A stretch of 64,000 nucleotides of DNA from Mycoplasmatota bacterium (GCA_016342455.1 JAEIOE010000004.1:25070-89069); one strand, 5' to 3'. Positions 25,746 through 36,227 are shown, counted from the first letter of the stretch. Notes: generated from the sequence alone by a model not told the origin. Made by a program: numbers and translations.

Positions 25746-25835
25746 CTTGAATGAAAAAAGTTTATCCCTACTTTACCGCGTAATAGCGCTGTTAAGTCGC
25801 CTTTCGGTATAGAAATAAACTTGGTATAGCAAACC

Positions 25836-26179
25836 TGGTGGAGCTGAGGGGATTTGAACCCCTGTCCAAAATAGCTGATTATTTAAATTTCTACATGCTT
25901 AGTTAACTAGTTTGTTTCAAAGTATAGCTGCTAGCCAACAGACTACTATACATCTATCCTTATTAATTTCGCATCACAACCTTAAGAATGCAGGCGGTAA
26001 CACTATCCTATTATCTGAAATTCAAAAAGTGTAATAGGCACCACTCAATGAATCCATAGCTTCTTCTTAAGCTACGTAAGCGTAATTTTGGTTTCCGATT
26101 ATTATAATCGTGCATTTTTACATCTACCGATGGCATGCTTATTAAACTCGTACTACCCTGTCGAATCCAGAACAGCCCC
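25836..26179 (-). ncRNA. ssrA: Transfer-messenger RNA
   Basis: Rescues ribosomes stalled on broken mRNA together with SmpB. The 5' end GGGGCTGTTCTGGATTCGAC and the 3' end GGTTCAAATCCCCTCAGC plus TCCACCA form the tRNA-like part, with a 7-bp acceptor stem (one G-U pair) and encoded CCA. The tag reading frame is at 26096-26067: GGA resume codon behind TAATC, then the peptide GNQNYAYVA and TAA; with the Ala carried by tmRNA the tag is ten residues. The first base of the RNA is also the last base of the smpB stop codon, and no convincing separate promoter is seen. Confidence 0.95.
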
Positions 26180-26616
26180 TAATGTTCTATTTTTTGAAGA
26201 CGTTTAGCTACATCTTTTTCTTTTTGAGATTCACGTTTATCGTAAAGTTTCTTACCTTTACATAAAGCAACCTCAATTTTACATAAACCTTCTTTTAAGT
26301 ATACCTTAGTTGGTACTAAGGTTAAACCTTCAAGTTTTACTTTTTGTCCTAACTTAATAATCTCTCTTTTTCCCATCAATAATTTTTTATCTCTATCTTC
26401 TTTGTGGTTAAAGATGTTTCCGTGATCATATTTCGTTATGTTCATATTGATAATATACATTTCAGAATTTCTAACTCGGACATAACTCTCCTTAATAGAG
26501 AATTTACCCTGTCTTATAGATTTGATTTCAGTTCCTTTAAGGACAATACCACATTCATGGCTTTCTAATATAAAATATTCATGTGCTACTTTCTTGTTGT
26601 TGGTTAAGAGTTTCAT
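26179..26616 (-). CDS. smpB: SsrA-binding protein SmpB
   Basis: A 145-residue OB-fold protein that binds tmRNA and brings it to stalled ribosomes. N-terminal NNKKVAHEYFILESHECGI, the central GKFSIKESYVRV and the C-terminal basic tail (KRESQKEKDVAKRLQKIEH) are standard. Its TAG stop runs directly into tmRNA, sharing one base. It follows rnr with a short gap and a good ribosome binding site (AAGGAGG), so secG, rnr, smpB and ssrA probably form one unit. Confidence 0.97.
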   Translation of the reverse strand: MKLLTNNKKVAHEYFILESHECGIVLKGTEIKSIRQGKFSIKESYVRVRNSEMYIINMNITKYDHGNIFNHKEDRDKKLLMGKREIIKLGQKVKLEGLTLVPTKVYLKEGLCKIEVALCKGKKLYDKRESQKEKDVAKRLQKIEH

Positions 26617-26630
26617 ATTAAATAACCTCC

Positions 26631-28709
26631 TTAAACTAATTCGAAATCAATTTTCCCTAATAATCTATTAACCTTCACTAATTTAACTGTTACTTCCTCA
26701 CCTATAGTATACTCTTTTTCTGTTGATATTCCAACTAGAGAAAGTGTAGATTCATTAAATTCCATCTCTTCATCAAAGTTTCTAATATGGATTAATCCTT
26801 CTACTGTGTTTGGAAGTTCTACGAACATACCAAACTTAAGTACTGAAGAAATAACGCCTGTAAATACATCACCTACAAAAGGTTCCATATACTCCGCTTT
26901 TTTCATATCCATAACTTCACGTTCACAAATCATTGCTTCTCTTTCCGTTTTAGATGTTTGAACCGAAATATCATCTAATTTCGCAATCAATGCATCATCA
27001 AATGATTTATTGTTCTCAAAAACATATCTTCTTAAGAAACGGTGTACGATTAAATCTGGATATCTTCTGATTGGAGAAGTAAAATGGGAATAGTTATCAA
27101 AAGCTAAACCATAATGTCCTACATTATCTCTAGCATATCTCGCTTTTGCCATAGATCTTAACAATAAGGTAGTAATTACTTTTTCGTATTTCGTACCTTC
27201 TACATTTTTAAGTATTCTTTGAAAATTAAATTGTTCTACATTATTATCAATATTTTGAGCATATCCTAATCTTTCTAAGAAACTAAGAATATGTGTTAGT
27301 TTCTCTTGATTTGGTAGTTCATGTATTCTATAGATAAACGGTAATTTTTGATTAAAGATATGGGTAGCTACAACTTGGTTAGCTACTAGCATAAATTCTT
27401 CAATTAGTTTTTCCGCATCTTGTCTTTCTCTAATTTTTAAGTTAACAACTTTGCCTTCTTCATCGAAGATAAACTTTGGTTCGATTGTTTCAAAGTTAAT
27501 CGAACCCATTCTATCTCTTACTGTATTTAAAATGACTTGAAGTTCATGCATTAACATTACATCACCAGCGATGTCTCTGTAATCTTCTGTAACTGCTCCA
27601 TCGCCTTCTAATATTTTATTTACGTTAGAATAAGTCATTTTATACATAGAGTTAATAACTGATGGATAAATGGAGTAATTTACAACTTCTCCTAATTTAT
27701 TAATTTCCATTTCACAAGTTAAGGTATAACGGTCCACTTTTGGATTCAATGAGCAAATCCCATTTGATAACTCTCTTGGTAACATTGGTATCACTGAGTT
27801 CGCTAAATAAACTGATGTACCGCGATTATAGGCACACTTGTCTAATACTGAGTCTTCCCTAACATAATGACTTACATCAGCGATATGAACACCTAGAATG
27901 AAATTTTCATTTACTTTCTTAATAGATATAGCGTCATCAATATCTTTTGTGTATTCCCCGTCAATCGTAAAGATTTTTTCTTGTCTTAAATCAATTCTAT
28001 TTACGATATCCGATGGATCGATTTCTTTTTCTACATTTCTAGCAAAATTCATTTCCTCTTCAGAAAACTCATGAATCAAACTATGTCTTGCGATAATTTC
28101 TTTTATCTCAAGACCCTTATCTCCAATTGTTCCTAATACTTCAATTAAGGCACATTCTTTTACAAAAGATCTGCCGTACTTTGTTATCTTAGCTGAAATT
28201 AATTGATGATTCTTGAGACCATGTTGGTCTTTTCTTTTTAATTTATAAACAACATCATCCGAATAGTTTTTTGGGAAAATTTGACCTTCGTAATACTCAC
28301 CAACTATTAAAGAAACATTTCTTTCAATAACTTTTAAAATCTTTCCTTCAAATTTGTCGCGTGATTTTTCTCTGATAATTTCTACTAAGCAGTAATCCTT
28401 ATCCATTGCGGTTCCTTTATTTTGTCTCGATATATAAATATCAGGATATTTTTCCTCGTCTACAATAATAAAACCAAAACCGGCTTGCTTTAAGTCGAAT
28501 TTACCTCTTACTATTTTTTGTGTGTCCTGGGCGCAGTAAAAGCCCTCCCTATCCCTATAAACTAATCCTTCCTGTGTCAAAACATGTAAGATTTTTGTCA
28601 AATTTTGAAATTCGGCTTCTGACTGTATATTTAGGTGTCCTGCAATAGATATAAGAGACCTATCTTTAAGAGAAGCCTTTAATAAATATGTATAAACTGT
28701 GTCTTTCAT
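26631..28709 (-). CDS. rnr: Ribonuclease R
   Basis: A 692-residue 3'-5' exoribonuclease of the RNB family that degrades structured RNA and the non-stop mRNAs released by trans-translation, which fits the linkage to smpB and ssrA. An N-terminal winged-helix segment and cold-shock domains precede the RNB domain, which has the catalytic Asp cluster in TKDIDDAIS near residue 255 and HYTSPIRRYPDL-type sequence (HFTSPIRRYPDL) further on. An S1 domain closes the protein. Behind AAAGGAGG; a hairpin terminator separates it partly from secG. Confidence 0.97.
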   Translation of the reverse strand: MKDTVYTYLLKASLKDRSLISIAGHLNIQSEAEFQNLTKILHVLTQEGLVYRDREGFYCAQDTQKIVRGKFDLKQAGFGFIIVDEEKYPDIYISRQNKGTAMDKDYCLVEIIREKSRDKFEGKILKVIERNVSLIVGEYYEGQIFPKNYSDDVVYKLKRKDQHGLKNHQLISAKITKYGRSFVKECALIEVLGTIGDKGLEIKEIIARHSLIHEFSEEEMNFARNVEKEIDPSDIVNRIDLRQEKIFTIDGEYTKDIDDAISIKKVNENFILGVHIADVSHYVREDSVLDKCAYNRGTSVYLANSVIPMLPRELSNGICSLNPKVDRYTLTCEMEINKLGEVVNYSIYPSVINSMYKMTYSNVNKILEGDGAVTEDYRDIAGDVMLMHELQVILNTVRDRMGSINFETIEPKFIFDEEGKVVNLKIRERQDAEKLIEEFMLVANQVVATHIFNQKLPFIYRIHELPNQEKLTHILSFLERLGYAQNIDNNVEQFNFQRILKNVEGTKYEKVITTLLLRSMAKARYARDNVGHYGLAFDNYSHFTSPIRRYPDLIVHRFLRRYVFENNKSFDDALIAKLDDISVQTSKTEREAMICEREVMDMKKAEYMEPFVGDVFTGVISSVLKFGMFVELPNTVEGLIHIRNFDEEMEFNESTLSLVGISTEKEYTIGEEVTVKLVKVNRLLGKIDFELV

Positions 28710-28730
28710 TCAAAAACCTCCTTTCTGAAA

Positions 28731-28757
28731 ATAAAAAAGAACACGTAATGTGTTCTT
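28731..28757 (-). terminator. Hairpin between secG and rnr
   Basis: AAGAACAC (28737-28744) pairs with GTGTTCTT (28750-28757), followed on the minus strand by TTTTTTATTTT. It overlaps the secG stop codon. Read-through would set the ratio between secG and the rnr-smpB-ssrA genes. Confidence 0.7.
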
Positions 28758-28977
28758 AAAGAGCTAGTGCTAAGATTGCGATGATAACAAATGCTGATGC
28801 GAAACCAACTGTTATTCTAGTCATCAATAATTCGGAACCTCTTTGTTTTTGATTTTTAAACAAATCAGATTTTTCTCCCGAGAATGTATTTTTAACATCA
28901 TCTTTAGACTCTTGAATCATTACTAAAGCAATTAATATAAGCGATAATGCGAATAATATCCAATGTAAAGCTGTCAT
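28756..28977 (-). CDS. secG: Protein translocase subunit SecG
   Basis: A 73-residue membrane protein with two hydrophobic segments (about 3-20 and 50-71) and the conserved MIQESKDD and LMTRITVG between and before them. It supports the SecYE channel driven by SecA (encoded at 53032). SecG upstream of rnr and smpB is a common Firmicute order. AGGAGG ribosome binding site. Confidence 0.94.
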   Translation of the reverse strand: MTALHWILFALSLILIALVMIQESKDDVKNTFSGEKSDLFKNQKQRGSELLMTRITVGFASAFVIIAILALAL

Positions 28978-29019
28978 GATTTTCCTCCTAATACTTTAAG
29001 AACTATTTCGTTCTGTATT

Positions 29020-29028
29020 ATTATACCA
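29020..29028 (-). promoter_or_regulatory. Extended -10 promoter of secG
   Basis: Minus strand TGGTATAAT 43 nt before the secG start, directly behind the eno terminator. No good -35 is seen, which an extended -10 can tolerate. Confidence 0.55.
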
Positions 29029-29029
29029 T

Positions 29030-29066
29030 AAAAACATGTTTTTGGAAGACCCAAAAACATGTTTTT
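29030..29066 (-). terminator. Terminator of eno
   Basis: Near-perfect 16-bp inverted repeat (29030-29045 with 29051-29066) with A and T runs at the ends, 20 bp past the eno stop. The symmetry would allow termination in both directions. Confidence 0.85.
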
Positions 29067-29086
29067 TTTATGAATATGAAATTATC

Positions 29087-30379
<1,293 letters not shown>

Positions 30380-30420
30380 TTAAATCTCCTTTTTCCTAAA
30401 TATTTTAAATTTATCTATTT

Positions 30421-30885
30421 TTAATATGTCTTAGACACTCCTACATATGTACCAACGGCAATAATTAGAAGCATTAAGATATAGTTAAAATCAAAACTAG
30501 TAAATATTGATGTAATTAACAATAAAGCATATTGTAAATACATCCCTAAATTAAATACAATAGTTATATCCCCAAGCGCTTGAGCTAAGGTATAAACTAA
30601 CGGCAACCCATAAATAATAACTGCTTGTAAGACTAAGAATATTCCAGTGATAACTGTATAGACTATATGTGGCTTAATATATTGTTTTCTTACTGTATTA
30701 CCAATATATTGAGCAGAGAAGAAAAACATTAAAATAGAAAATGAAAAATTAGTAAAACTTCTAATGAAATTATCTAAAAATCCTAATGCAATTCCTAATA
30801 AGATCGATATCACTACACCATATAGTATAACAAAAACTAAGTCTTTTAGTTTTATATCTTTTAAACTAGTATCAAATTTAGACAA
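30421..30885 (-). CDS. Membrane protein of unknown function between gpmI and eno
   Basis: A 154-residue protein with four or five hydrophobic segments (about 15-35, 43-60, 73-95, 105-128 and 132-150). No family recognised. It starts at a TTG behind GGAGA, inside the last codons of gpmI (8-bp overlap), so it is co-transcribed with the two glycolytic genes. Confidence 0.75.
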   Translation of the reverse strand: MSKFDTSLKDIKLKDLVFVILYGVVISILLGIALGFLDNFIRSFTNFSFSILMFFFSAQYIGNTVRKQYIKPHIVYTVITGIFLVLQAVIIYGLPLVYTLAQALGDITIVFNLGMYLQYALLLITSIFTSFDFNYILMLLIIAVGTYVGVSKTY

Positions 30886-32395
30886 TTAATGATTCTCCAG
30901 TCATTTCAACTGGTTGATCTAGTTTTAGTAATTTCAGCATTGTTGGTGCGATATCACCTAAGTTTCCAGTTTTTCTTAAAGTAACCGATTCATCAGTAAC
31001 GATAAATGGCACTAAGTTAGTTGTATGGGCAGTGAATGGGTTATTTTCTTCATTTAACATTTTTTCACAATTACCATGGTCAGCTGTAATTAAAGCTACA
31101 CCTTCTAGTTCAAGTACTTTTTCTACTACTTTAGCAACACATTCGTCTACTGTTTCCACAGCTTTAATAGCTGCTGGAATATCTCCAGTATGACCTACCA
31201 TGTCTCCATTAGCAAAGTTAAGTATGACAACATCATGTTCTCCTGAATCCAATTCTTTCAGAACAGCTTCTGTTATTTTATAAGCACTCATCTCTGGTTG
31301 CAAGTCATATGTAGGAACTTTTGGAGATGGAATTAACACTCGCTTTGCGTTTTTAATTTCCTTGTCCACTCCACCATCAAAGAAGAATGTTACATGAGCA
31401 TACTTTTCTGTTTCAGCGATACGTAATTGATGCAATCCTTTTTCAGAAACATAATCACCAAACATATTTGATAAATTGTTTAGTTCAAAAGCCAATTCAC
31501 CTTTAACAGCATCGGAATACTTCATTGTTGAAATATAGGTTAAATTCGTTGGTCCACCTTCTGTATTTAGTTTACCAGTTAATGCGTCAGGATTTGAAAA
31601 AGCCGTTGACATTTCAATAGCTCTATCAGGTCTGAAGTTCATAAAGATAATAGAATCATTTGATTCAACGATTCCTTTTTTGTCAGCTACAAATGGCATA
31701 ACAAATTCATCTGTGATATCTTTTGAATAAGATAATTCAACACCCTCAGCTGCATTAGGATGATATGGTGCTTTTCCAAAAGCCATTGCATCGTAAGCAA
31801 ATTGAATACGATCATAGTTTTTATCACGATCCATTGCATAGTATCTACCAGCAACAGTCGCTACTTTTCCAAAGTTAATTTCTTTCATAAAACTTTCTAA
31901 ATCTCTAATAAATCCAGCACCAGATTGTGGGTCAACATCTCTACCATCTAAGAAAGCATGAACGTAGGCTGTTTCAACCCCAACTTCTTTCGCTGTTTTT
32001 AACATTGATTTGAAATGATTGATATGTGAATGTACTCCACCATCAGATAACAATCCAAACAAATGAAGTTTAGAATTCTTTGTCATTGTGTTTTTAAAAG
32101 CATGCAAATATGCCGGATTTGTCCCAAACTTATTTTCCCTTACTGCTTTATTGATTCTAGTTAGAGATTGATAAACAATTCTACCAGCACCAATGTTCAT
32201 ATGTCCTACTTCTGAATTTCCCATTTGACCCTCTGGTAAACCAACTGCTTCACCAGAAGCTTCAATTAAGTTATTCGGATACTCTTTAAAGAATTTATCT
32301 AAATTAGGTTTTTTAGCCTGAGAATAAGCATTCCCAAAATTAGCTGGGCCCATTCCTATGCCATCCATAATTATTAATACTACAGGTTTTTTCAT
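30878..32395 (-). CDS. gpmI: 2,3-bisphosphoglycerate-independent phosphoglycerate mutase
   Basis: A 505-residue Mn-dependent enzyme that interconverts 3- and 2-phosphoglycerate. IMDGIGMG at the N-terminus (metal Asp), MGNSEVGHMNIGAGR with the phosphoserine near 60, FLDGRDVDP near 150 and the C-terminal ITADHGNCEKM and FTAHTTNLVP metal sites are intact. Upstream a TATAAT and a cre-like palindrome are shared with the divergent GH13 gene. Confidence 0.98.
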   Translation of the reverse strand: MKKPVVLIIMDGIGMGPANFGNAYSQAKKPNLDKFFKEYPNNLIEASGEAVGLPEGQMGNSEVGHMNIGAGRIVYQSLTRINKAVRENKFGTNPAYLHAFKNTMTKNSKLHLFGLLSDGGVHSHINHFKSMLKTAKEVGVETAYVHAFLDGRDVDPQSGAGFIRDLESFMKEINFGKVATVAGRYYAMDRDKNYDRIQFAYDAMAFGKAPYHPNAAEGVELSYSKDITDEFVMPFVADKKGIVESNDSIIFMNFRPDRAIEMSTAFSNPDALTGKLNTEGGPTNLTYISTMKYSDAVKGELAFELNNLSNMFGDYVSEKGLHQLRIAETEKYAHVTFFFDGGVDKEIKNAKRVLIPSPKVPTYDLQPEMSAYKITEAVLKELDSGEHDVVILNFANGDMVGHTGDIPAAIKAVETVDECVAKVVEKVLELEGVALITADHGNCEKMLNEENNPFTAHTTNLVPFIVTDESVTLRKTGNLGDIAPTMLKLLKLDQPVEMTGESLIV

Positions 32396-32459
32396 AATTT
32401 CACCTCACCTATAGTATTATACTATATTATTATAGTATTTTAAAGAATAATGATTACAC

Positions 32460-32473
32460 TGTAAACACTTACA
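32460..32473. promoter_or_regulatory. cre-like palindrome between gpmI and the GH13 gene
   Basis: TGTAAACACTTACA, a palindrome that differs from the CcpA cre consensus at the central CG. It lies between two divergent carbohydrate genes whose -10 boxes are visible (TATAAT on both sides). Catabolite control is plausible but a single site is weak evidence. Confidence 0.35.
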
Positions 32474-32535
32474 CATTTTAAAAAGATAGCGAATTTATTG
32501 AGCATATTTGATATAATTAGGTCGAGGTGATATAT

Positions 32536-34611
32536 ATGGCTTTGTCAAAGTTAGAAAAACTTAGTAAAGTTCTAGCGAGAAAAGTTAAGAAAGGTACTAT
32601 TAACTATGCAATTCCTGACCTTTGGAATGCTTGGGATTATCAAGGTGATGAACTAAGAAAAATCCCTAGCCAAGAATTGTTGGTTAATCCTTACAAATTT
32701 TATTCTAGTTTAATAAAAGAATACATTTTACCAAACAAACAAAAGAATTTAGAATACCAAAAATCTTTAGCAAAAACAAAAGAACATGTGTTAGCTAAGA
32801 ATGAACTTGGTGGAGACTGGGTTAGAAAATCTGTTCTATACTCAACAATGATTCGTACAAGTTCAGCATGGGATCATGACCGTTCCTTCTCATTAGATTT
32901 ATCTAATTTTGACCAAATGAAAGAAACTGGAACCTTTGTTAAAACCTTAGCACTACTTCCTTTACTTAAAAAAATGGGTGTTGATACTTTATATCTTTTA
33001 CCTATTTCAAGATTTTCTTTAAAAGATAAAAAAGGAGAACTTGGCTCTCCTTATGGTATAGCTAACTTCTTCGATTTAGACCCTAATCTTAAAGACAATA
33101 TGACAGGTTCAGAAATGACTTTAGAAGAGGAATTTCAAGCTTTAGTAGAAGCTTGTCACATACTAGATATGAGAGTGGTTATTGATATTATTCCTAGAAC
33201 GAATTCAGTAGATAACGATTTAATTAAGAATCATCCAGATTGGTTCTATTGGATTAAAGCTTCTGAATCTTCTAAATATCGTGTGCCTTATGTTGAGGGA
33301 TTAAGTCATACAATAGCTCCAGAAGCGAAATACATGGAAGATGTATATGCATCTGAAGATGTATTAAGACATATCAATATGTTTCAAATTAATCCTAAAG
33401 CTCAAGACGAAGTAAAATTTAATTTACTTCTTCAAAAAGAAGGTAGTTTAGTTGAACATATTGAAAGAGAATTTGATTTAACGATAGCGCCAGCTTTCAG
33501 TGATCATATTAATGACGTACAACCACCATGGACAGATGTAACCTTCTTTAGAATGTTTATGGATCATCCAAAAGACAATTTAAAATATTTAGAAAATAAA
33601 GATAGCGCACCATATATTCTTTACGATACCATCAAATCTAATCTATTCCCTGGAGATGTACCAAATCAAGAATTATGGGATACATTAGCAAATATCATTC
33701 CACATTATCAAAAAACATATGGGATTGATGGAGCTAGAATTGATATGGGTCATGCACTACCTAAAAAACTATTAAAAATGATTATTACTAAAGCGAGAAT
33801 GGAAGATCCGGACTTTGCCTTTATCGCTGAAGAATTAAATCCAGACAACGCCTTAAAAGCAAAAGAATCTGGATACAACATCATCATAGGTAATGGTTTC
33901 TGGATGGAACCAAGAATTTGGGAAAAGAAACTTCACAAATTCATCTATGGAGCTAATGATATTGAATTACCTATGTTTGCCTGTGCTGAAACACATGACA
34001 CAGCCAGAATAGCAGGTAGAGATGGTGGTAAAAATCTTGCCAGACTAACTACAACGCTTAATATGTTATTACCTAACTTAGTTCCTTTTATTAACTCTGG
34101 TCAAGAAGTATATGAAACACAACCGATGAATACAGGCGTTGACTGTACAAGTGCAGATAAGTTTAAACTACCACCGGATGATTTATTCTATGGTAAATTA
34201 GCCTTATTTGATAAATATGCAATTCATTACCTTAATGATAACCGTTGGGAACTAGCAGATCATTTAGATGGAATTAAAAAAATCCGTAAAGTTTGGCTTG
34301 ACCAAATTACCGATTTAAAATGTTATTTACCTATTTACTTTAATGAGTTTGATACTCCTGCAATTGGAGTTTCATACTATAATTTGGAAACGAATAAATG
34401 CTTACTCGTAGTAGCTAATTCAAATGTATATGATGATGTTCATTGTAATACCTCTTTGGAAAAACTAAGAATTGCATCAAACAATTATAACAACGCTGGA
34501 AAATTATTATATTCTACCTATGAATTTAGTAGAGATTATCATGATTTTTCACCTGATGGAAAAGTCTATTTCCATTTAGGTGCTGGAGAAGTTAAAGTCA
34601 TTGAATTTTAA
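32536..34611 (+). CDS. GH13-family glucan enzyme, maltosyltransferase-like
   Basis: A 691-residue enzyme of the alpha-amylase clan. The barrel has VDTLYLLPIS near 155, the nucleophile in YGIDGARIDMGHAL near 400, the acid/base Glu in FAFIAEEL near 435 and the transition-state Asp in AETHDTARIAG near 490. The order and length recall maltosyltransferases of the Thermotoga type and GlgE, rather than secreted amylases, and there is no signal peptide, so it acts on glucans in the cytoplasm. Start at the ATG behind GAGGTGA. It is probably part of glycogen or maltodextrin turnover with the genes at 43-51 kb. Exact specificity is not secure. Confidence 0.75.
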   Translation: MALSKLEKLSKVLARKVKKGTINYAIPDLWNAWDYQGDELRKIPSQELLVNPYKFYSSLIKEYILPNKQKNLEYQKSLAKTKEHVLAKNELGGDWVRKSVLYSTMIRTSSAWDHDRSFSLDLSNFDQMKETGTFVKTLALLPLLKKMGVDTLYLLPISRFSLKDKKGELGSPYGIANFFDLDPNLKDNMTGSEMTLEEEFQALVEACHILDMRVVIDIIPRTNSVDNDLIKNHPDWFYWIKASESSKYRVPYVEGLSHTIAPEAKYMEDVYASEDVLRHINMFQINPKAQDEVKFNLLLQKEGSLVEHIEREFDLTIAPAFSDHINDVQPPWTDVTFFRMFMDHPKDNLKYLENKDSAPYILYDTIKSNLFPGDVPNQELWDTLANIIPHYQKTYGIDGARIDMGHALPKKLLKMIITKARMEDPDFAFIAEELNPDNALKAKESGYNIIIGNGFWMEPRIWEKKLHKFIYGANDIELPMFACAETHDTARIAGRDGGKNLARLTTTLNMLLPNLVPFINSGQEVYETQPMNTGVDCTSADKFKLPPDDLFYGKLALFDKYAIHYLNDNRWELADHLDGIKKIRKVWLDQITDLKCYLPIYFNEFDTPAIGVSYYNLETNKCLLVVANSNVYDDVHCNTSLEKLRIASNNYNNAGKLLYSTYEFSRDYHDFSPDGKVYFHLGAGEVKVIEF

Positions 34612-34614
34612 GTA

Positions 34615-34650
34615 AAACAAAAGCCGATTACACTTATCGGCTTTTTTTAT
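34615..34650. terminator. Bidirectional terminator
   Basis: AAGCCGAT (34621-34628) pairs with ATCGGCTT (34636-34643), with T tracts for both strands. It separates the GH13 gene from the convergent ECF gene. Confidence 0.85.
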
Positions 34651-34654
34651 TAAG

Positions 34655-35401
34655 TTATTCTTCTCTTAACATATAAGTATTAAGTGCCGTAATAATTCTT
34701 ATTAATAATATCGAATAAATAAAGATTTCAATTGGTGTCTTAATGATCCGAAGTGGCAATTGAGCCCAAAAAGGAATGCCATATAAAACACTAACCCATA
34801 AAGGTGTTAAGATTAAAGCAGTAATAATTTGCATAATAATTACAGAGAAGATAATCCTATGTGACTTATCATCTTCTTTTCTTTTTGTAAAAACGAAAAT
34901 AAAAATACTGATAAGTCCTGCCTCACCGATAATTAATAACATGTATAAAAACCACACTTGAAAATCTACATCAGTTCCAATTGTAGAAATAATAGCTGGC
35001 ATATCTATTAAAGCATAAATGCCTAATCCAATTAGACTTAACAATAGCACAAAGTTAATTACATTAAATATCTTCTTTTCTTTCAATATTAAATTATAAA
35101 CTAAACCAGGAATCACTCCAAAAAGGACTGCATTAATGGTAAAACCTGGGAAAAATGGTCCAGAAGAACCAAAGACTAACATATATACAAAATAGCCTAA
35201 GACATCTTGAATTACCGCTGAAGCAGCTCCTATTCTCGGTCCTAAAATAATACTAATAATAATAAGTGGTATATAACCAATTCCAAAACGTATAATTGCA
35301 TTATTTGGTGGATAGGTTACTGATAAAAATTGTGATAGAACAATACCAATCGCTACTAAAAGAGCAGCTAGAATTGTTTTTCTAAGTCTTAATTGTTTCA
35401 T
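34655..35401 (-). CDS. folT: ECF transporter S component, folate-type
   Basis: A 248-residue membrane protein with about six helices. The RFGIGYIPLIIISIILGPR stretch, the following AASAVIQDVLGYF and the C-terminal LYGIPFWAQLPLRIIKTPIE match folate S components of energy-coupling factor transporters. It would bind the vitamin and use the shared EcfAAT module, which is not in this window. It is the last gene after pgm, the Cys-rich peptide and ung on this strand. Confidence 0.82.
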   Translation of the reverse strand: MKQLRLRKTILAALLVAIGIVLSQFLSVTYPPNNAIIRFGIGYIPLIIISIILGPRIGAASAVIQDVLGYFVYMLVFGSSGPFFPGFTINAVLFGVIPGLVYNLILKEKKIFNVINFVLLLSLIGLGIYALIDMPAIISTIGTDVDFQVWFLYMLLIIGEAGLISIFIFVFTKRKEDDKSHRIIFSVIIMQIITALILTPLWVSVLYGIPFWAQLPLRIIKTPIEIFIYSILLIRIITALNTYMLREE

Positions 35402-35402
35402 A

Positions 35403-36068
35403 CTACTCCTTCAAGTTAAAATCTATTACTATCTGATTTGTTTTTGTTAAAAAATGATTGATTTCTGAAAATGGTTTTGAGCCAAAAAATCCTCGATAAG
35501 AAGATAAGGGTGATGGATGAACATTTTCAATAATCAAATGTTGTTTGTTCGTAATCAACTTTTTCTTATTTCTAGCAAAGCTTCCCCATAACACAAATAT
35601 TACGGGAGTTTCTTTTTTATTCAAGCATTTAATAATTTCGTCTGTAAAAGTCATCCAGCCATAATCTTTATGAGCTAAAGGTTGATTTTCTCTAACTGAC
35701 AAAATAGCATTTAAGAGTAATACACCTTGTTTTGCCCACTTAGTTAAATCACCTGACAAAGGTATATCAAATCCCAAATCACTATTATATTCTTTGTAAA
35801 TATTAACAAGAGATGGTGGTAACTTTATACCTTCAGGTACTGAGAAAGCTAAACCCATTGCTTGTCCTGGGTTATGATAAGGATCTTGTCCTAGAATTAA
35901 TACTTTAGTATTTTGATATGTAGATAAACGAAAAGCATCAAATACCTTGTTTATCGGTGGATAACAAGTATGCTTTTCGTAGTCTTTTTCCATATTATTT
36001 TCTAATTCTTTAAAATAAGGTTTTGAAAACTCTATCTCAAGAATCTTGTCCCAATCATTTCCAATCAT
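35403..36068 (-). CDS. ung: Uracil-DNA glycosylase
   Basis: A 221-residue family 1 enzyme that removes uracil from DNA. The water-activating GQDPYHNPGQAMGLAFSVP is near residue 60 and the HPSPLSSYRG loop near 185; both are intact. It starts 2 bp after the small Cys-rich gene and abuts folT. Confidence 0.97.
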   Translation of the reverse strand: MIGNDWDKILEIEFSKPYFKELENNMEKDYEKHTCYPPINKVFDAFRLSTYQNTKVLILGQDPYHNPGQAMGLAFSVPEGIKLPPSLVNIYKEYNSDLGFDIPLSGDLTKWAKQGVLLLNAILSVRENQPLAHKDYGWMTFTDEIIKCLNKKETPVIFVLWGSFARNKKKLITNKQHLIIENVHPSPLSSYRGFFGSKPFSEINHFLTKTNQIVIDFNLKE

Positions 36069-36070
36069 CT

Positions 36071-36226
36071 TTACTTCCTATGAGAACAACTATCTGTTTT
36101 ACAGCTATTACATTCCAAATCTTCACAGCCTTCTGGTTTTTCTGTTTCTTCATTCATTTTATAAGAATAAACATATAAGAAGATAAAAACAATAATGATA
36201 GCTACTGCTATAATGTATTTCCACAT
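36071..36226 (-). CDS. FeoB-associated-type Cys-rich membrane peptide
   Basis: A 51-residue peptide I translated from the ATG at 36226. One membrane helix (IIAVAIIIVFIFLYVYSY) is followed by a short tail with CEDLECNSCKTDSC, that is C-x5-C-x2-C-x4-C. Small proteins like this usually follow feoB and are thought to handle iron; no feoB is nearby. It starts one base after the pgm stop (TAAGATG) and ends 2 bp before ung, so it is translated by coupling. Confidence 0.75.
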   Translation of the reverse strand: MWKYIIAVAIIIVFIFLYVYSYKMNEETEKPEGCEDLECNSCKTDSCSHRK

Positions 36227-36227
36227 C

